NCBI GenBank assembly: GCA_910587675.1
Contig: CAJUMU010000008.1
Location: 14,278 to 78,277 of the forward strand
DNA: 64,000 nucleotides
Source of the DNA: an uncultured Alistipes sp.
Lineage (GTDB): Bacteria; Bacteroidota; Bacteroidia; Bacteroidales; Rikenellaceae
Reading direction: 5' to 3'
This document shows, one piece after another, positions 16,223-25,841 of this stretch (positions within the stretch are counted from its first letter, which is position 1; the number at the start of each line of letters is the position of its first letter). Below the pieces are notes generated by a model. The model did no database searches, had not been told where the DNA came from, and was given only the letters and a program-made list of their open reading frames with translations. Made by a program: the position numbers and the translations under genes.

Positions 16223-16819
16223 TCACTCCACCTCGCGGCGGTTCAGCAACGCGTGGGTGATGGTGAGCTCGTCGACATACTCCAGTTCGTCGCCGAAGCC
16301 TATGCCGCGCGCTATGGTCGTCACCTTGACGTCGGGGTAGGGTTTCAACCGATTCATTATGTAGAACAGCGTGGTCTCGCCCTCCACCGAGGTCGATATG
16401 GCCAGAATCACCTCTTTTACATCTCCCGCGGCCACCTTGTCGATAAGCATGTCGATCTTGAGATCCGACGGGCCTATGCCCTGCATGGGCGAGATCACGC
16501 CGCCCAACACGTGATAGAGTCCGCGGTACTGCCGCGTGTTCTCCACCGACATCAGATCGCCCACCTGCTCCACCACGCACACCGTGCCGCGGTCGCGCTC
16601 GGGATTGGAGCAAATAGGGCATACGTCGGTGTCGGATAGGTTGTTGCACCGCACGCAGTGACGCACCTCGCGCCGAAAACGGGCTATGCTCTCGGCCATC
16701 TGGTCGACGGCGCCCGCATCCATCTTCAACAGGTGCATCGCCAGACGCAACGCCGTGCGACGGCCGATGCCCGGGAGTTTCGAGAACTCCGCGACAGCAT
16801 CTTGCAAAAGTTTCGACAT
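16223..16819 (-). CDS. recR: Recombination mediator RecR
   Basis: A 198-residue protein with all RecR parts in order: helix-hairpin-helix LPGIGRRTALRLA (about 15-27), a four-cysteine zinc motif (C55, C58 in HCVRC and C67, C70 in CPIC), a Toprim domain beginning VCVVEQVGDLM with the S/D acidic positions, and the C-terminal TTIARGIGFGDELEYVDE Walker-B-like segment. RecR works with RecO/RecF to load RecA on SSB-coated single-stranded DNA. It is the last gene after batD and batE, 26 bp downstream, so probably co-transcribed. Confidence 0.97.
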   Translation of the reverse strand: MSKLLQDAVAEFSKLPGIGRRTALRLAMHLLKMDAGAVDQMAESIARFRREVRHCVRCNNLSDTDVCPICSNPERDRGTVCVVEQVGDLMSVENTRQYRGLYHVLGGVISPMQGIGPSDLKIDMLIDKVAAGDVKEVILAISTSVEGETTLFYIMNRLKPYPDVKVTTIARGIGFGDELEYVDELTITHALLNRREVE

Positions 16820-16845
16820 CGGTTATCGGTAATTGGTTGACGCTT

Positions 16846-17676
16846 CTATATTCTCTCTATGCGGCCGATCTCGATCCAGCCCTTGTTGCCGTCGGCGATG
16901 CGCACCTCGGCCCATCCGTCGAGCGTCGCGCCGACGGTCACCTTGGTGCCTTCGTGCAGCACGAACAGATCGGTGGCCGACCGGTCGGGCGAACTCTTGA
17001 CCGATACCGCCGAACCCATCACGACAGCCTCGTCGCGGTCGAGTATGGCTCGCCGCTCGCTCCATGCGAAGAGCGAGGTCGCGACGAAGAGCGTCAGAGC
17101 CGCCAGCATCCCGTAAAATCCCGCCTTGCGCGCCGCTATCCGCTGCGAGAGCAGATAGACCGACCCGAGGGCGAGCATCGCGGCGAACATCGCGAGCGAC
17201 AGTACGGTCCACGCCGTGCAGCTCAACGATCCGCGCAGCGTCCGCAGCCACGAGTTGAGGAAGAATTCGGGAACCGACTCGATATTGTCTTTGGTCATGC
17301 GCTCGGCGTACTCCAGATTGTGGCGTATATCCTCGTCGGAGGGCGCCAGACGCAGGGCGCGGTTGTAATAGAGTATCGCGCGGCCCAGCTCGCCCTTCTT
17401 GAAGAGGGCGTTCGCCAGATTGTAGTACAATGCCGCCGAGTGCAGGTCCTTGTCCAGTATCGCTCGGTAGAGATCGGCCGCCTTGGCGTAATCGCCCGCG
17501 CCGTAAGCGGCGTTGGCCTCCTCCCACAAGCGGTCGGGATCGCCGTCGGGGATCGTCGTCGTCGTTGTCGCGACCTCCGTGGCGACTGCGGTCGTATCGG
17601 CCTCGGTTTCCTGAGCGAAGCTCGGCATCGACACCGACAGCAGCAGGGCGGCCGAAATGGTTATATATCGTTTCAT
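16846..17676 (-). CDS. batE: BatE-like TPR and SH3-like protein (aerotolerance)
   Basis: The chosen ATG at 17676 gives 276 residues with a signal peptide (MKRYITISAALLLSVSMPSFAQ) and a 12-bp gap after batD; a longer reading would overlap batD. After the signal come a Thr-rich linker and about two TPR repeats (WEEANAAYGAGDYAKAADLY, then ALYYNLANALFKKGELGRA). Two membrane helices lie near 155-205, and a C-terminal bacterial SH3-like domain ends in AEVRIADGNKGWIEI. This is the layout of BatE of the Bacteroides aerotolerance operon, a periplasm-facing membrane protein of uncertain biochemistry. The other members (MoxR, BatA, BatB, BatC) are not present in this window. Confidence 0.85.
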   Translation of the reverse strand: MKRYITISAALLLSVSMPSFAQETEADTTAVATEVATTTTTIPDGDPDRLWEEANAAYGAGDYAKAADLYRAILDKDLHSAALYYNLANALFKKGELGRAILYYNRALRLAPSDEDIRHNLEYAERMTKDNIESVPEFFLNSWLRTLRGSLSCTAWTVLSLAMFAAMLALGSVYLLSQRIAARKAGFYGMLAALTLFVATSLFAWSERRAILDRDEAVVMGSAVSVKSSPDRSATDLFVLHEGTKVTVGATLDGWAEVRIADGNKGWIEIGRIERI

Positions 17677-17687
17677 TGCAATGTCTG

Positions 17688-19526
17688 TTAACGTTTTACG
17701 ATCGATTCGATGTGCGAAATGATGTTCACCCCTTCGGCATACACCTCGTTCATGCCCACCGACGCCGAGGGCGAGTACTGCGCCTCGTCGCAACGCGATA
17801 TGATCTCGGTGAAGCGTCGAGCCTCCTCCGACGTCACGCCGCGGCGTTGCAGCTCGTCGCGTATCTTCTCTTTCGTAAGATCGGCCACGGGGATATTGAG
17901 CTTGTCGCTCATGTAGCCCCACAAGGCGCGCAACATCTCCTCGTAAAAGGCGTGGCGGTTCTGCTCGCGCATGAATCGCTCGGCGGCGCGGAAACGCTGC
18001 ACAGCCACCTTGTTGGCGCGTCGGTTACGCACCAGCACCGTATTCTTGCTGTCGCGGATCATGCGTCGCAGCGCGAAGTAGAGCGCGACGAAGGCCGCGG
18101 CGATGAGCAGCAGCGACACGAAGTAGGTCGCGCTGAACATCAGCGGAGCCGAGGTCGAGCGCAATGCGGGACGACCCGACTTTATGAAGCGTATGTCGTT
18201 GCCGAGTCGCCGCACGTCCTCTTTGGCAGGGCCCTGCACCACTTGCGCGGGTCCCGATCCTCCCGAAGCGTCGGGGGCGACGCGCAGCGTGAGCGGACGC
18301 GTGGAGAGAGTCGCGTAACTCTCTTTCTCGGGGTTGAAATACGAAAACTCCACGGGCGGAATCTCGTATTCGCCCTCGGCGCGCGCGATGAACGGATATT
18401 CGAACTGACGGTATCCCGTGGTGCCCGCCGCGGTGGTGCGCAGGGCCTCGGTGCTTCGCACGTCGTACAGCTCGAACGAGGTCGGCAGATCGAGCGCGGG
18501 AGCTTGCAGGAACGTCAGATTGCCCGTTCCAGAAATCTTCACCGTGTAGGTCGCGGCCGAATTGGCCTTGAGTTCCGACGAGGGCTGTTCGCTCGATAGC
18601 GTGAACGAACCCACCGCGCCGTTGAACGACGCGGGCGCGCCCGCGGGCAGCTCCTTTACCGCCACCTCGATGCGGCCCGTCGAGAGCTTGCGCTGCACGT
18701 TGTAGACGTCGGCGCCGCTGCCGAAGAAGGGATCGAAACCGTTGTTGTTGCGGATCACCACCTGAGCTATGGCCGTCATCTCGGCGGGATCGATGGTCAG
18801 CGTGCCCGCCTGCTGCGGATATAGCAGATACTCTTTTATGATGCGGGTGTCGTAAACCTTGCCGTCGAGCGTCTGGCGGTTGGTCGTGTAGTTGTCGGTG
18901 GGCAGCTCCTGCGACCAGAAACCGTTGAACGAGGGGAGTTTCACATTCTCGAATCCCGCGATGCCCACGCGGGTGTAGAGCGTGAGCGAAGCGCGGAGCG
19001 GCTCGCCTTTGTAGACGCTCGCGCGCGAAAGGTTCAGCCGCAGCAGTATGTCGTCTTTCGCCACCTTGTTCTTCACGGCGTTGCCCTGCTCGGCGGCGCG
19101 GTCCTCGCCTTCGCGGCGTTCGGCGGCGCCCTCGTCCACCACCTCGATGGGGGTGGCCTTGGTGGTGTAGGTGCGGCCCTTGGCGTCGATCGACGCCGCG
19201 CCGATGGTGACGGTTCCCGCGTTGCGCGCCATCACGACGTAGGTTATGGTCAGAGTGGTTTTCTGACTGCTCACGCCGTTAATGTTTTGGTACTGGTAGC
19301 CCGTCGCGGCGGTCGGTCCCGCCAGAACGTCGAGCCCGTCGAACTCGGGGGCGCGGAACGTGTCGTCGTCGGCCTTGCCCTCGAGCACGAACTCCACGCG
19401 GAACATCTCGCCCGCCGTGACGATCAGCGGCGTATTGATCTCGAACGACGCCTCGTCGGCGCGGGCGGCGCCCAAGGCGAGCAACGCCGCCGTCGATAAG
19501 AGGATGCGTCTGAAAAATCCCTTCAT
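17688..19526 (-). CDS. batD: BatD-like protein (oxygen tolerance)
   Basis: A 612-residue membrane-anchored periplasmic protein. An N-terminal signal peptide is followed by tandem Ig-like beta domains typical of BatD (FEINTPLIVTAGEMFRVEFVLEG near 28; GEPLRASLTLYTRVGIAGFE near 170). A transmembrane helix lies near 455-478 (MFSATYFVSLLLIAAAFVALYF), and a C-terminal cytoplasmic helical part follows (AERFMREQNRHAFYEEMLRALWGYMSDKLNIP). Family members support aerotolerance and envelope stress resistance in Bacteroidetes. It is first in batD-batE-recR. The upstream fumarase gene ends with a strong terminator, so this operon starts in the 117-bp gap; no clear -7 box was found there. Confidence 0.88.
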   Translation of the reverse strand: MKGFFRRILLSTAALLALGAARADEASFEINTPLIVTAGEMFRVEFVLEGKADDDTFRAPEFDGLDVLAGPTAATGYQYQNINGVSSQKTTLTITYVVMARNAGTVTIGAASIDAKGRTYTTKATPIEVVDEGAAERREGEDRAAEQGNAVKNKVAKDDILLRLNLSRASVYKGEPLRASLTLYTRVGIAGFENVKLPSFNGFWSQELPTDNYTTNRQTLDGKVYDTRIIKEYLLYPQQAGTLTIDPAEMTAIAQVVIRNNNGFDPFFGSGADVYNVQRKLSTGRIEVAVKELPAGAPASFNGAVGSFTLSSEQPSSELKANSAATYTVKISGTGNLTFLQAPALDLPTSFELYDVRSTEALRTTAAGTTGYRQFEYPFIARAEGEYEIPPVEFSYFNPEKESYATLSTRPLTLRVAPDASGGSGPAQVVQGPAKEDVRRLGNDIRFIKSGRPALRSTSAPLMFSATYFVSLLLIAAAFVALYFALRRMIRDSKNTVLVRNRRANKVAVQRFRAAERFMREQNRHAFYEEMLRALWGYMSDKLNIPVADLTKEKIRDELQRRGVTSEEARRFTEIISRCDEAQYSPSASVGMNEVYAEGVNIISHIESIVKR

Positions 19527-19588
19527 TGAATATTGATGTTTTACTTCGAAAAAAACGTTTTGCGGCCGCCGTTTATTTTTCGCCGAAG

Positions 19589-19634
19589 CAAAAAAAGGGG
19601 AGGCCGCGTCCTATATCGGATGCGCGCCTCCCCC
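19589..19634 (-). terminator. Rho-independent terminator after fumarase
   Basis: On the minus strand a GC-rich hairpin (arms about 19624-19634 and 19597-19607) is followed by seven T residues at 19596-19590. It lies 10 bp after the fumarase stop. Confidence 0.85.
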
Positions 19635-19643
19635 GACTGTCCG

Positions 19644-21257
19644 CTAATGCTGGTAAGCGGCGAAGAAATCGTTGCCCTTGTCGTCCACGATGATGAAGGC
19701 GGGGAAATTCTCCACGTATATCTTGCGCACGGCCTCCATTCCCAGCTCGGGGAAGTCGACCACCTCGACGCTCTTGATCGAGTTCTTGGCCAGCACGGCT
19801 GCGGGACCTCCGATCGAACCGAGGTAGAATCCGCCGTTGGCCTTGCAGGCGTCGGTCACGGCCTGCGAGCGGTTGCCCTTGGCCACCATCACCATCGAAC
19901 CGCCGTTCTTCTGGAACAGATCGACGTAAGGATCCATACGTCCCGCCGTGGTGGGGCCGAACGAACCCGAAGCCATGCCGTCGGGAGTCTTCGCGGGACC
20001 CGCATAGTAGACGGGGTGCTTCTTCATGTACTCGGGCATCGGTTTGCCCTCGTCGAGCATCTGCTTGATGCGCGCGTGCGCTATGTCGCGAGCCACGATC
20101 AGGGTGCCCTTGAGGTTCAGGCGCGTCTTGATGGGGTATTTGGTCAATATCTCGCGCACCTTGTCCATGCCCTCGTCCAGATCGATATCTACCGCGGGCG
20201 ACATGGCGGGAGCCTTGGCGGGCAGGAAACGCGCGGGGTTCTTCTCCAGCTTCTCGATGAAGATGCCCTCGGGCGTGATCTTGGCCTTGATGTTGCGGTC
20301 GGCCGAGCAGCTAACGCCTATGGCCACGGGGCACGAGGCGGCGTGGCGCGGCGCGCGGATCACGCGCACGTCGTGAACGTAATACTTGCCGCCGAACTGG
20401 GCTCCCATGCCCATCTTTCGGCACATTTCGGTGATGCGGGCCTCCCACTCCAAGTCGCGGAAGCAGCGGCCGCCCTCGTTGCCCGAGGTGGGCAGGTGGT
20501 CGAGATAGCCCGCCGAGGCCTTCTTCACCGTCGAGAGGCACATCTCGGCCGAGGTGCCGCCGATACATACGGCCAGATGGTAGGGGGGACACGCCGAGGT
20601 GCCCAGATCCTTCAGATGCTCGTTGAAGAACTTCACGAGCGACTCTTCGTTCAGCAGAGCCTTGGTCTGCTGGTAAAGGAAAGTCTTGTTGGCCGAGCCG
20701 CCGCCCTTGGTGATGAAGAGGAATTCGTACTCCATGCCCGGGTGACCCGCATAGATGTCGATCTGCGCGGGCAGGTTGGTGCCCGAGTTCTTCTCCTCGG
20801 TCATGGTGAACGGAACCACCTGCGAATAACGCAGGTTGCGATCCTTGTAGGTCTCGTACACTCCGCGGGCGATGCAGGCGGCATCGTCGGCGCCCGTGTA
20901 TACGTCTTCGCCCTTATGGCCTATGCAGATGGCCGTACCCGTGTCCTGACATGTGGGCAGCTCGCCCTCGGCGGATACCACTTGGTTGCACAGCATGGTG
21001 TAGGCCACGAATTTGTCGTTGTCCGAAGCCTCGGGATCGTCGAGGATCGCGGCCAGCTTGGCCAGATGGGCGGGACGCAGATAGAACGACACGTCGGCAT
21101 AGGCGCGCTTCGAGAGCAGCTCCAGACCCGCGGGGTCGACTTTGAGTATCTTGCGGCCGTCGCACTCGACGACTTTCACGTAATCCGTGGTGAGCAGTTC
21201 GTACTCGGTTGTGTCCTTCTCGATTGGGTAGGGTTCCTGATAGATGAAATCGGCCAT
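19644..21257 (-). CDS. Class I fumarate hydratase (4Fe-4S)
   Basis: A 537-residue single-chain class I fumarase that interconverts fumarate and malate. The N-terminal alpha domain has TCQDTGTAI (about 102-110), [10 protein letters not shown] (about 224-233) and GVSCSADRN (about 320-328), supplying the three cluster cysteines. The C-terminal beta domain has [15 protein letters not shown]. Class I enzymes are oxygen-sensitive and common in anaerobes, which fits the organism. It is monocistronic with its own terminator; a minus-strand TAATTTTG box lies at 21319-21312. Confidence 0.96.
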   Translation of the reverse strand: MADFIYQEPYPIEKDTTEYELLTTDYVKVVECDGRKILKVDPAGLELLSKRAYADVSFYLRPAHLAKLAAILDDPEASDNDKFVAYTMLCNQVVSAEGELPTCQDTGTAICIGHKGEDVYTGADDAACIARGVYETYKDRNLRYSQVVPFTMTEEKNSGTNLPAQIDIYAGHPGMEYEFLFITKGGGSANKTFLYQQTKALLNEESLVKFFNEHLKDLGTSACPPYHLAVCIGGTSAEMCLSTVKKASAGYLDHLPTSGNEGGRCFRDLEWEARITEMCRKMGMGAQFGGKYYVHDVRVIRAPRHAASCPVAIGVSCSADRNIKAKITPEGIFIEKLEKNPARFLPAKAPAMSPAVDIDLDEGMDKVREILTKYPIKTRLNLKGTLIVARDIAHARIKQMLDEGKPMPEYMKKHPVYYAGPAKTPDGMASGSFGPTTAGRMDPYVDLFQKNGGSMVMVAKGNRSQAVTDACKANGGFYLGSIGGPAAVLAKNSIKSVEVVDFPELGMEAVRKIYVENFPAFIIVDDKGNDFFAAYQH

Positions 21258-21311
21258 AGTTCAAGTTATTTATTTTGTTTTACGATATTTCCGGATGAAT
21301 CAAAATCTTTG

Positions 21312-21319
21312 CAAAATTA
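21312..21319 (-). promoter_or_regulatory. -7 box (TAnnTTTG) for fumarase gene
   Basis: CAAAATTA on the plus strand reads TAATTTTG on the minus strand, 55 bp before the fumarase ATG. Confidence 0.4.
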
Positions 21320-21424
21320 AGAAAATTTGCGCAAATATCGTGCGGCCGCGCAAAAAGAAAATTCGGAGTTCGGGCGTGCCGTTCGTCGTCGAACCGGGTA
21401 TGAGCGGCGGGTGGATTGCAAACG

Positions 21425-21452
21425 AAAAACGGCCCCGCGCGAGGCGGAGCCG
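21425..21452 (-). terminator. Rho-independent terminator after rhamnosidase
   Basis: On the minus strand CGGCTCCGC (21452-21444) pairs with GCGGGGCCG (21438-21430), followed by five T residues. Confidence 0.75.
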
Positions 21453-21473
21453 TCGATGGCCGATACGCGGCCG

Positions 21474-24155
21474 TTATTTCGTCGCCGCGAACTTGTAGGT
21501 TCCCGAGCCGACCTTCACTTTCGTGTAGCCGTCGGCGTGTCCCTCGCAAACGGCATCCTCGGCATCCGACAACGCCGCGCCGTCGAGAGTCACGGTGTCG
21601 GCCGAGGTCGACGGCACGTAAATCTCGGCCGTGGTGTTGGCGGGGATCGTGACTTCGAGCGTGAAAGCGTCGGCAGAGTCATGCCACTCGGCGGCTGCGC
21701 GGCCGTAAGGGGTGTGCTGCTCGGCCTTCATCGAGGTGAAGCCGCCGCCTGCGTGCGGTTTGACGGCGATGGTCTTGAAGCCCGCCGAGGTCTCGCGCAA
21801 TCCCGCGGCGTCGCGGTAGAGCCAGTCTCCGATCGCGCCGTAAGAGTAGTGGTTGAATGAGTTCATGCCGTTGTCGGGTATGGTGCGGTCGGGCATCATC
21901 GAGTTCCAACGCTCCCAGATGGTGGTGGCGCCCATCGTAACGGGGTAGAGCCATCCCGGGTATTGTTGACGAAGCAGCAGTCGGTAGGCGTGGTCGGTGT
22001 AACCGTTCTCGGTCAGCACGTGGCAGATGTAGGGCGTTCCGAGGAATCCCGTGGTGATATGTCCGTAATGGTCCACGCGCTCGGCCAGATGCGCGGCGGC
22101 CTTGGCCTTCATGTCGTCGGGCAGCATGTCGAAGTTGAGCGCCAGCACGTATGCCGTCTGCGTGGCCGAAACCAAATATCCGGCGGGGGTGAGGTAGGCG
22201 TTGCGGAATGCCTCTTTCGCCTTGCGCGCGAGTTCGGCGTACTTCTCGGCGTCGGCGGTCTTGCCGAGCGTCGCGGCGGCCTTCGACACTATGTCGGCCG
22301 AGTTGGCGAAGAAGCATTGCTGTATGAGGGGGCGGTAGGTCACGGCCGAGTCGCCCGCCACGTCGTTGTCGACGCTGTAAAAGAGCCAGTCGCCGTAATG
22401 CCAGCCCACGTTCCACAGATAGTCGACGCTCTGGGCGGCCATGCAGTCCACCCACGCCTTCATGCTCTCGTACTGGTTCTCGAGGATGCGCTTGTCGCCG
22501 TAAGCCATGTAGTGCTGCCACGGGATGATGGTCGCCACGTCGGCCCAACCCACGTGGCCCGCGCCCGTGAGCCCCTCGATGTGGGGCACCACGTCGGTCA
22601 CCTGACCGTCGGGCTTCTGGTCGGCCGCCACGTCCTTGAGCCATTTGCGGAAGAAGTTCTGTACGTCGCGGTTGAACGTCGCTGTGCGGAAGAACACCTG
22701 CGCGTCGCCCGTCCAGCCCAGACGCTCGTCGCGCTGGGGGCAGTCGGTGGGCACGTCGATGAAGTTGCCGCGCAGGCCCCATTGTATGTTGCTCTGGAGG
22801 CGGTTAACCAGCTCGTTCGACGAGGTGAAACTGCCGTTCTCGTCCATGTCAGAGAATATCACCGCGACCTTGAAGTTCTCGGGGTCGAGCTCGCCCTCGA
22901 TGCCCTCGACTTTGAGGTAGCGGAATCCGTAAAAGGTGAATGTCGGTTCGAAACGGTCCTCGCCGCCGCTGCAAATGTAGCGGCTCTGCGCCTTGGCCGA
23001 ACGCAGGTTGACGGTGTAGAAGTTGCCCTTTTCGTCCAGCACCTCGGCATGCGACACGACTATCTCCTGACCCTTCTTTCCTTTGAATGTAAGGATCTCG
23101 CGGCCCACGAGGTTCTGCCCGAAGTCGAGCACCTTTTCGCCCGCGGGGGTGGTTATGACGGCCACGGGGCTCTTGATCTCGTGCGTGACGACGGGTTCGC
23201 TCTCGCTTGCGACCAAGTTGTCGGTGCCGTAATCGGCCACCTGCACCGCCGACCATGCCGAGTCGTCGAAACCCGCGGCGTTCCAGCCCTGCTGACGCTT
23301 GTTGAGGTCGATGGTCTCGCCGTCGTATATCTCCGAGTGGAGTATCTCGCCCGTCGACGACTTCCAAGTGCCGTCGGTGATTATGGTGTCGCGCGAGCCG
23401 TCGGTGTAGGTCACCGCGATCTGCGCCAGCGCGCCGAGCTTGTTCGAGGCATAGATTTGGTGCTCGCCGCTCGACCAGCCCAGACGGCTGAGATACCACC
23501 CGCGGCCCAGCATGATGCCGAAGGCGTTCTCGCCGCGCGCGAGCATGTCGGTGACGTCGTAGGTGCGGTATTGCAGACGCTTGTCATAGGTGGTCCACCC
23601 GGGAGCGAAGTGCTCGTTGCCGATCTTGCGGCCGTTGAGGTAGGCTTCGTGCATGCCGTGAGACGTTATGTAGGCCACGGCCGACGCCACGGGTTTCTTC
23701 AGTGCGAACGATTTGCGGAACAGCGGCGCGGCCTCGGTCTGCTCCCGTTGCTCGATCCATTGCGCCTCGAAGTCGCCGATCGAGAAGAGTCCCGTGAGCC
23801 ATGTGGCGCGCGCGCTCCACTTCGACGCGCGGTTGCGGTTGTCCCATACGCGCACTTGCCAGTAGTAGCGCGTGCCCGACTTCAGGGCCGCGCCCCCGTA
23901 AGGCACGGCGACGGAGTTGTCCGACTCCACGCGGCCCGAGTTCCAGACGGGTTTGCGGCCCTCGAACACGCGGATCTCGTACGCCGTCTGCATGACGTTG
24001 CGGTCGCCGCTCTCTATCACCCAGCTGAAGACGGGGGCGGGGTCGTCGATGCCCGACGGGTCGGTCATGTGGTTTGTTTTAAGCGAAGCGACGTTGATCT
24101 GCGCCGCGGCGGGGAGCCAAAGAAACAGAGTCGCCAATAACAGTAGTCGTTTCAT
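21474..24155 (-). CDS. Secreted alpha-L-rhamnosidase (GH78)
   Basis: An 893-residue secreted or periplasmic glycosidase with a signal peptide (LLLLATLFLWLPAAAQ). The modular order is that of GH78: an N-terminal fibronectin-like domain (PVFSWVIES, WQVRVWDNRNRASKW), a beta-sandwich sugar-binding domain (HEAYLNGRKIGNEHFAPGWTTYD near 190), a second beta domain and the (alpha/alpha)6 catalytic barrel. The barrel starts near DVPTDCPQRDERLGWTGDAQ (about 462-481), which holds the conserved acidic pocket; GATTIWERWNSM near 757 supplies the second catalytic Glu region. It removes terminal alpha-L-rhamnose from plant or host glycans. It is monocistronic, with a -7 box at 24243-24236. No SusC/SusD partner is adjacent. 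Confidence 0.93.
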   Translation of the reverse strand: MKRLLLLATLFLWLPAAAQINVASLKTNHMTDPSGIDDPAPVFSWVIESGDRNVMQTAYEIRVFEGRKPVWNSGRVESDNSVAVPYGGAALKSGTRYYWQVRVWDNRNRASKWSARATWLTGLFSIGDFEAQWIEQREQTEAAPLFRKSFALKKPVASAVAYITSHGMHEAYLNGRKIGNEHFAPGWTTYDKRLQYRTYDVTDMLARGENAFGIMLGRGWYLSRLGWSSGEHQIYASNKLGALAQIAVTYTDGSRDTIITDGTWKSSTGEILHSEIYDGETIDLNKRQQGWNAAGFDDSAWSAVQVADYGTDNLVASESEPVVTHEIKSPVAVITTPAGEKVLDFGQNLVGREILTFKGKKGQEIVVSHAEVLDEKGNFYTVNLRSAKAQSRYICSGGEDRFEPTFTFYGFRYLKVEGIEGELDPENFKVAVIFSDMDENGSFTSSNELVNRLQSNIQWGLRGNFIDVPTDCPQRDERLGWTGDAQVFFRTATFNRDVQNFFRKWLKDVAADQKPDGQVTDVVPHIEGLTGAGHVGWADVATIIPWQHYMAYGDKRILENQYESMKAWVDCMAAQSVDYLWNVGWHYGDWLFYSVDNDVAGDSAVTYRPLIQQCFFANSADIVSKAAATLGKTADAEKYAELARKAKEAFRNAYLTPAGYLVSATQTAYVLALNFDMLPDDMKAKAAAHLAERVDHYGHITTGFLGTPYICHVLTENGYTDHAYRLLLRQQYPGWLYPVTMGATTIWERWNSMMPDRTIPDNGMNSFNHYSYGAIGDWLYRDAAGLRETSAGFKTIAVKPHAGGGFTSMKAEQHTPYGRAAAEWHDSADAFTLEVTIPANTTAEIYVPSTSADTVTLDGAALSDAEDAVCEGHADGYTKVKVGSGTYKFAATK

Positions 24156-24235
24156 AATGATATTGATTTTCAGGTTAGTCGGCCGTATGTCAGCCCAGCC
24201 CGCGCGTCGTCGGGCGCGGGATTCCGAGCCATTTA

Positions 24236-24243
24236 CAAAAGTA
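24236..24243 (-). promoter_or_regulatory. -7 box (TAnnTTTG) for rhamnosidase gene
   Basis: TACTTTTG on the minus strand, 80 bp upstream of the ATG at 24155. Confidence 0.4.
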
Positions 24244-24323
24244 GGGATTTTTTTCGGGGGATTCGTTCGCGGGTTGATTTTTTAGATGCGCGCAATGATG
24301 GTGTTTGTCGTTCGGAAAGCATT

Positions 24324-24390
24324 GCACCGCGCAGCGGTGCTATCTTCGGCGGCTCGCATCAAAGATGCGACCCCCGCAGCCGCCGAAGAT
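24324..24390. other. Cluster of intergenic hairpins
   Basis: GCACCGC-GCA-GCGGTGC (24324-24340) is followed by 13-base arms ATCTTCGGCGGCT (24342-24354) and AGCCGCCGAAGAT (24378-24390), which enclose CGCATC-AAA-GATGCG. The cluster sits just after the stop of the DUF2156-GNAT gene and may end that operon, but there is no T tract. Confidence 0.6.
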
Positions 24391-24401
24391 AAGATCCTCA
24401 A

Positions 24402-25841
24402 TTACTTTATCTCCAGCACCATCGCCCGATCGTGCTCGGGGTCGCCCGTGCCGAGGTCGAATCCCTCGGAGAAGTCGATTCGGTATTCGCGGTCCTCGAA
24501 TCCGAAACGTGCGTAAAAGTCCTTGAGCGACGGTTCGGAGGGTATGAGCATGGCGGCTTTGTATCCGCGCTCGCGGAGCAGCGCGACAGCCTCGGTTATA
24601 AGCTCCGACGCCAAACCTCGGCTGCGGCTTGCGGGGTCGGTCGCTATGGCATAGAGGTATCCCGTCGGGCCGTACGAAGTCTTGATGTCGACTATATGCA
24701 GCATGGCCGCCACGCGTCCGTCGGCGTAGCGCACCAGAGTGTTCTCGGGCTTGTATACATCGCTCAAAAAGAGGTCGACGAACTCTCTCGTGTCTCCGAA
24801 GACTCTCTGCCACAGATCGCGGCACTCTATCTCGCGCAGCGTGAGCGCCGCGACGGTCATCTTCTCCTGCATCGCGACGGGGTGGTACGACATCTTCGAG
24901 CGGCGCAACCCCGCGAGGCCCATATCCTCCTCGCGGTTGACGTATTTGTATCCCCGCGCCGCCAAGGCCCGCGCGAAGCAGCGATTTATCATGGGAAAGA
25001 CGCCTTCGTACGAGGCGTCGGCCTTCTCGATGTGGGTGCAGAACATCTCGGGAGTGAGCTCCGAGCCGTATGTGAACGCCGCCACGCGCCCGTCGACCCG
25101 CAGCACGCCGCCGTAAAGACCCAATTCGTCGTACGCCGCCAGCGCTTCGGCTATGGCCCGCTGCTCCTCCGACATCTCGGCCTCGTGCTCGGCGCGATGT
25201 TCGGTGTCGTTCGCTTCGGCGGACTCCTTGCGCCGCTGCCACTCGCGTTCGAGACGCATGCACTCGGCGAAATCGGAGGGGCGGAGCTCGTCGAACGTAT
25301 ATTCGTACATCGACTCGAAACGGTTGACGTGGTTGCGCTTGGGCTGGTATTTACGTCCCGTGAGGTTGCACAGATCCTCCACGGAGTAGATGTAGTCGCG
25401 GTAATCGCGGTTGTCGCACACGGCGAAGCACTCGCTGCCGCGACGCGCGCAGTCGGCCGGATCGGTGTCGCACACCGCTGCGCGTCCCTCGGCGTCGAGT
25501 CCGTAATGACCGTCGGCCCAACGGCAGAACGCCTCCGCGCCGCTGCGGCTCATTCCCACCATGCGGAACCGTATGCCCTCGGCGCGCGCGTCGGCCATGA
25601 GTTCGGGCACGATGCGGCAGTAGTCGCCCTGCTCGGAGAGCATGTAGCCGCGATAGCCCTCGGCGCCCAGCTCGAAACGCACGGCCATGACGCCGCCCGT
25701 CTCGGCCCATACGGTGCCGTAGGCGTGCCGCCAAGAGTAAATGTTTACGAAAGTGTAGTCGCAGGATGGGATGCCCGCCGCGGCGAGTCGGCGAGCGATG
25801 GCGGGTTTATCCGTCAACAGAATCTCTTTGAACCGAATCAT
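24402..25841 (-). CDS. DUF2156 domain fused to GNAT acetyltransferase
   Basis: A 479-residue cytoplasmic fusion. Residues 1-300 match the DUF2156 (phosphatidylglycerol-lysyltransferase-type double GNAT) fold: DYTFVNIYSWRHAYG (about 28-42), NLTGRKYQPKRNHVNRFE (about 158-175) and YKYVNREEDMGLAGLRRSK. Residues about 330-479 form a second acetyltransferase domain with the acetyl-CoA loop YAIATDPASRSRGLASELI (about 406-424) and LIPSEPSLKDFYARFGFED at the end. DUF2156 proteins transfer amino-acyl groups from tRNA to lipids or act as related acyltransferases; the substrate here is unknown. Its start overlaps the LTA-synthase-like gene by 35 bp, so the two are coupled. This suggests a role in modifying an envelope lipid or polymer. 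Confidence 0.82.
   Translation of the reverse strand: MIRFKEILLTDKPAIARRLAAAGIPSCDYTFVNIYSWRHAYGTVWAETGGVMAVRFELGAEGYRGYMLSEQGDYCRIVPELMADARAEGIRFRMVGMSRSGAEAFCRWADGHYGLDAEGRAAVCDTDPADCARRGSECFAVCDNRDYRDYIYSVEDLCNLTGRKYQPKRNHVNRFESMYEYTFDELRPSDFAECMRLEREWQRRKESAEANDTEHRAEHEAEMSEEQRAIAEALAAYDELGLYGGVLRVDGRVAAFTYGSELTPEMFCTHIEKADASYEGVFPMINRCFARALAARGYKYVNREEDMGLAGLRRSKMSYHPVAMQEKMTVAALTLREIECRDLWQRVFGDTREFVDLFLSDVYKPENTLVRYADGRVAAMLHIVDIKTSYGPTGYLYAIATDPASRSRGLASELITEAVALLRERGYKAAMLIPSEPSLKDFYARFGFEDREYRIDFSEGFDLGTGDPEHDRAMVLEIK

Noticed and set aside
17677..17922. Longer N-terminus for the BatE-like protein
   Set aside because: It would overlap batD, is Arg/His-rich shadow sequence, and would hide the signal peptide that starts at 17676.
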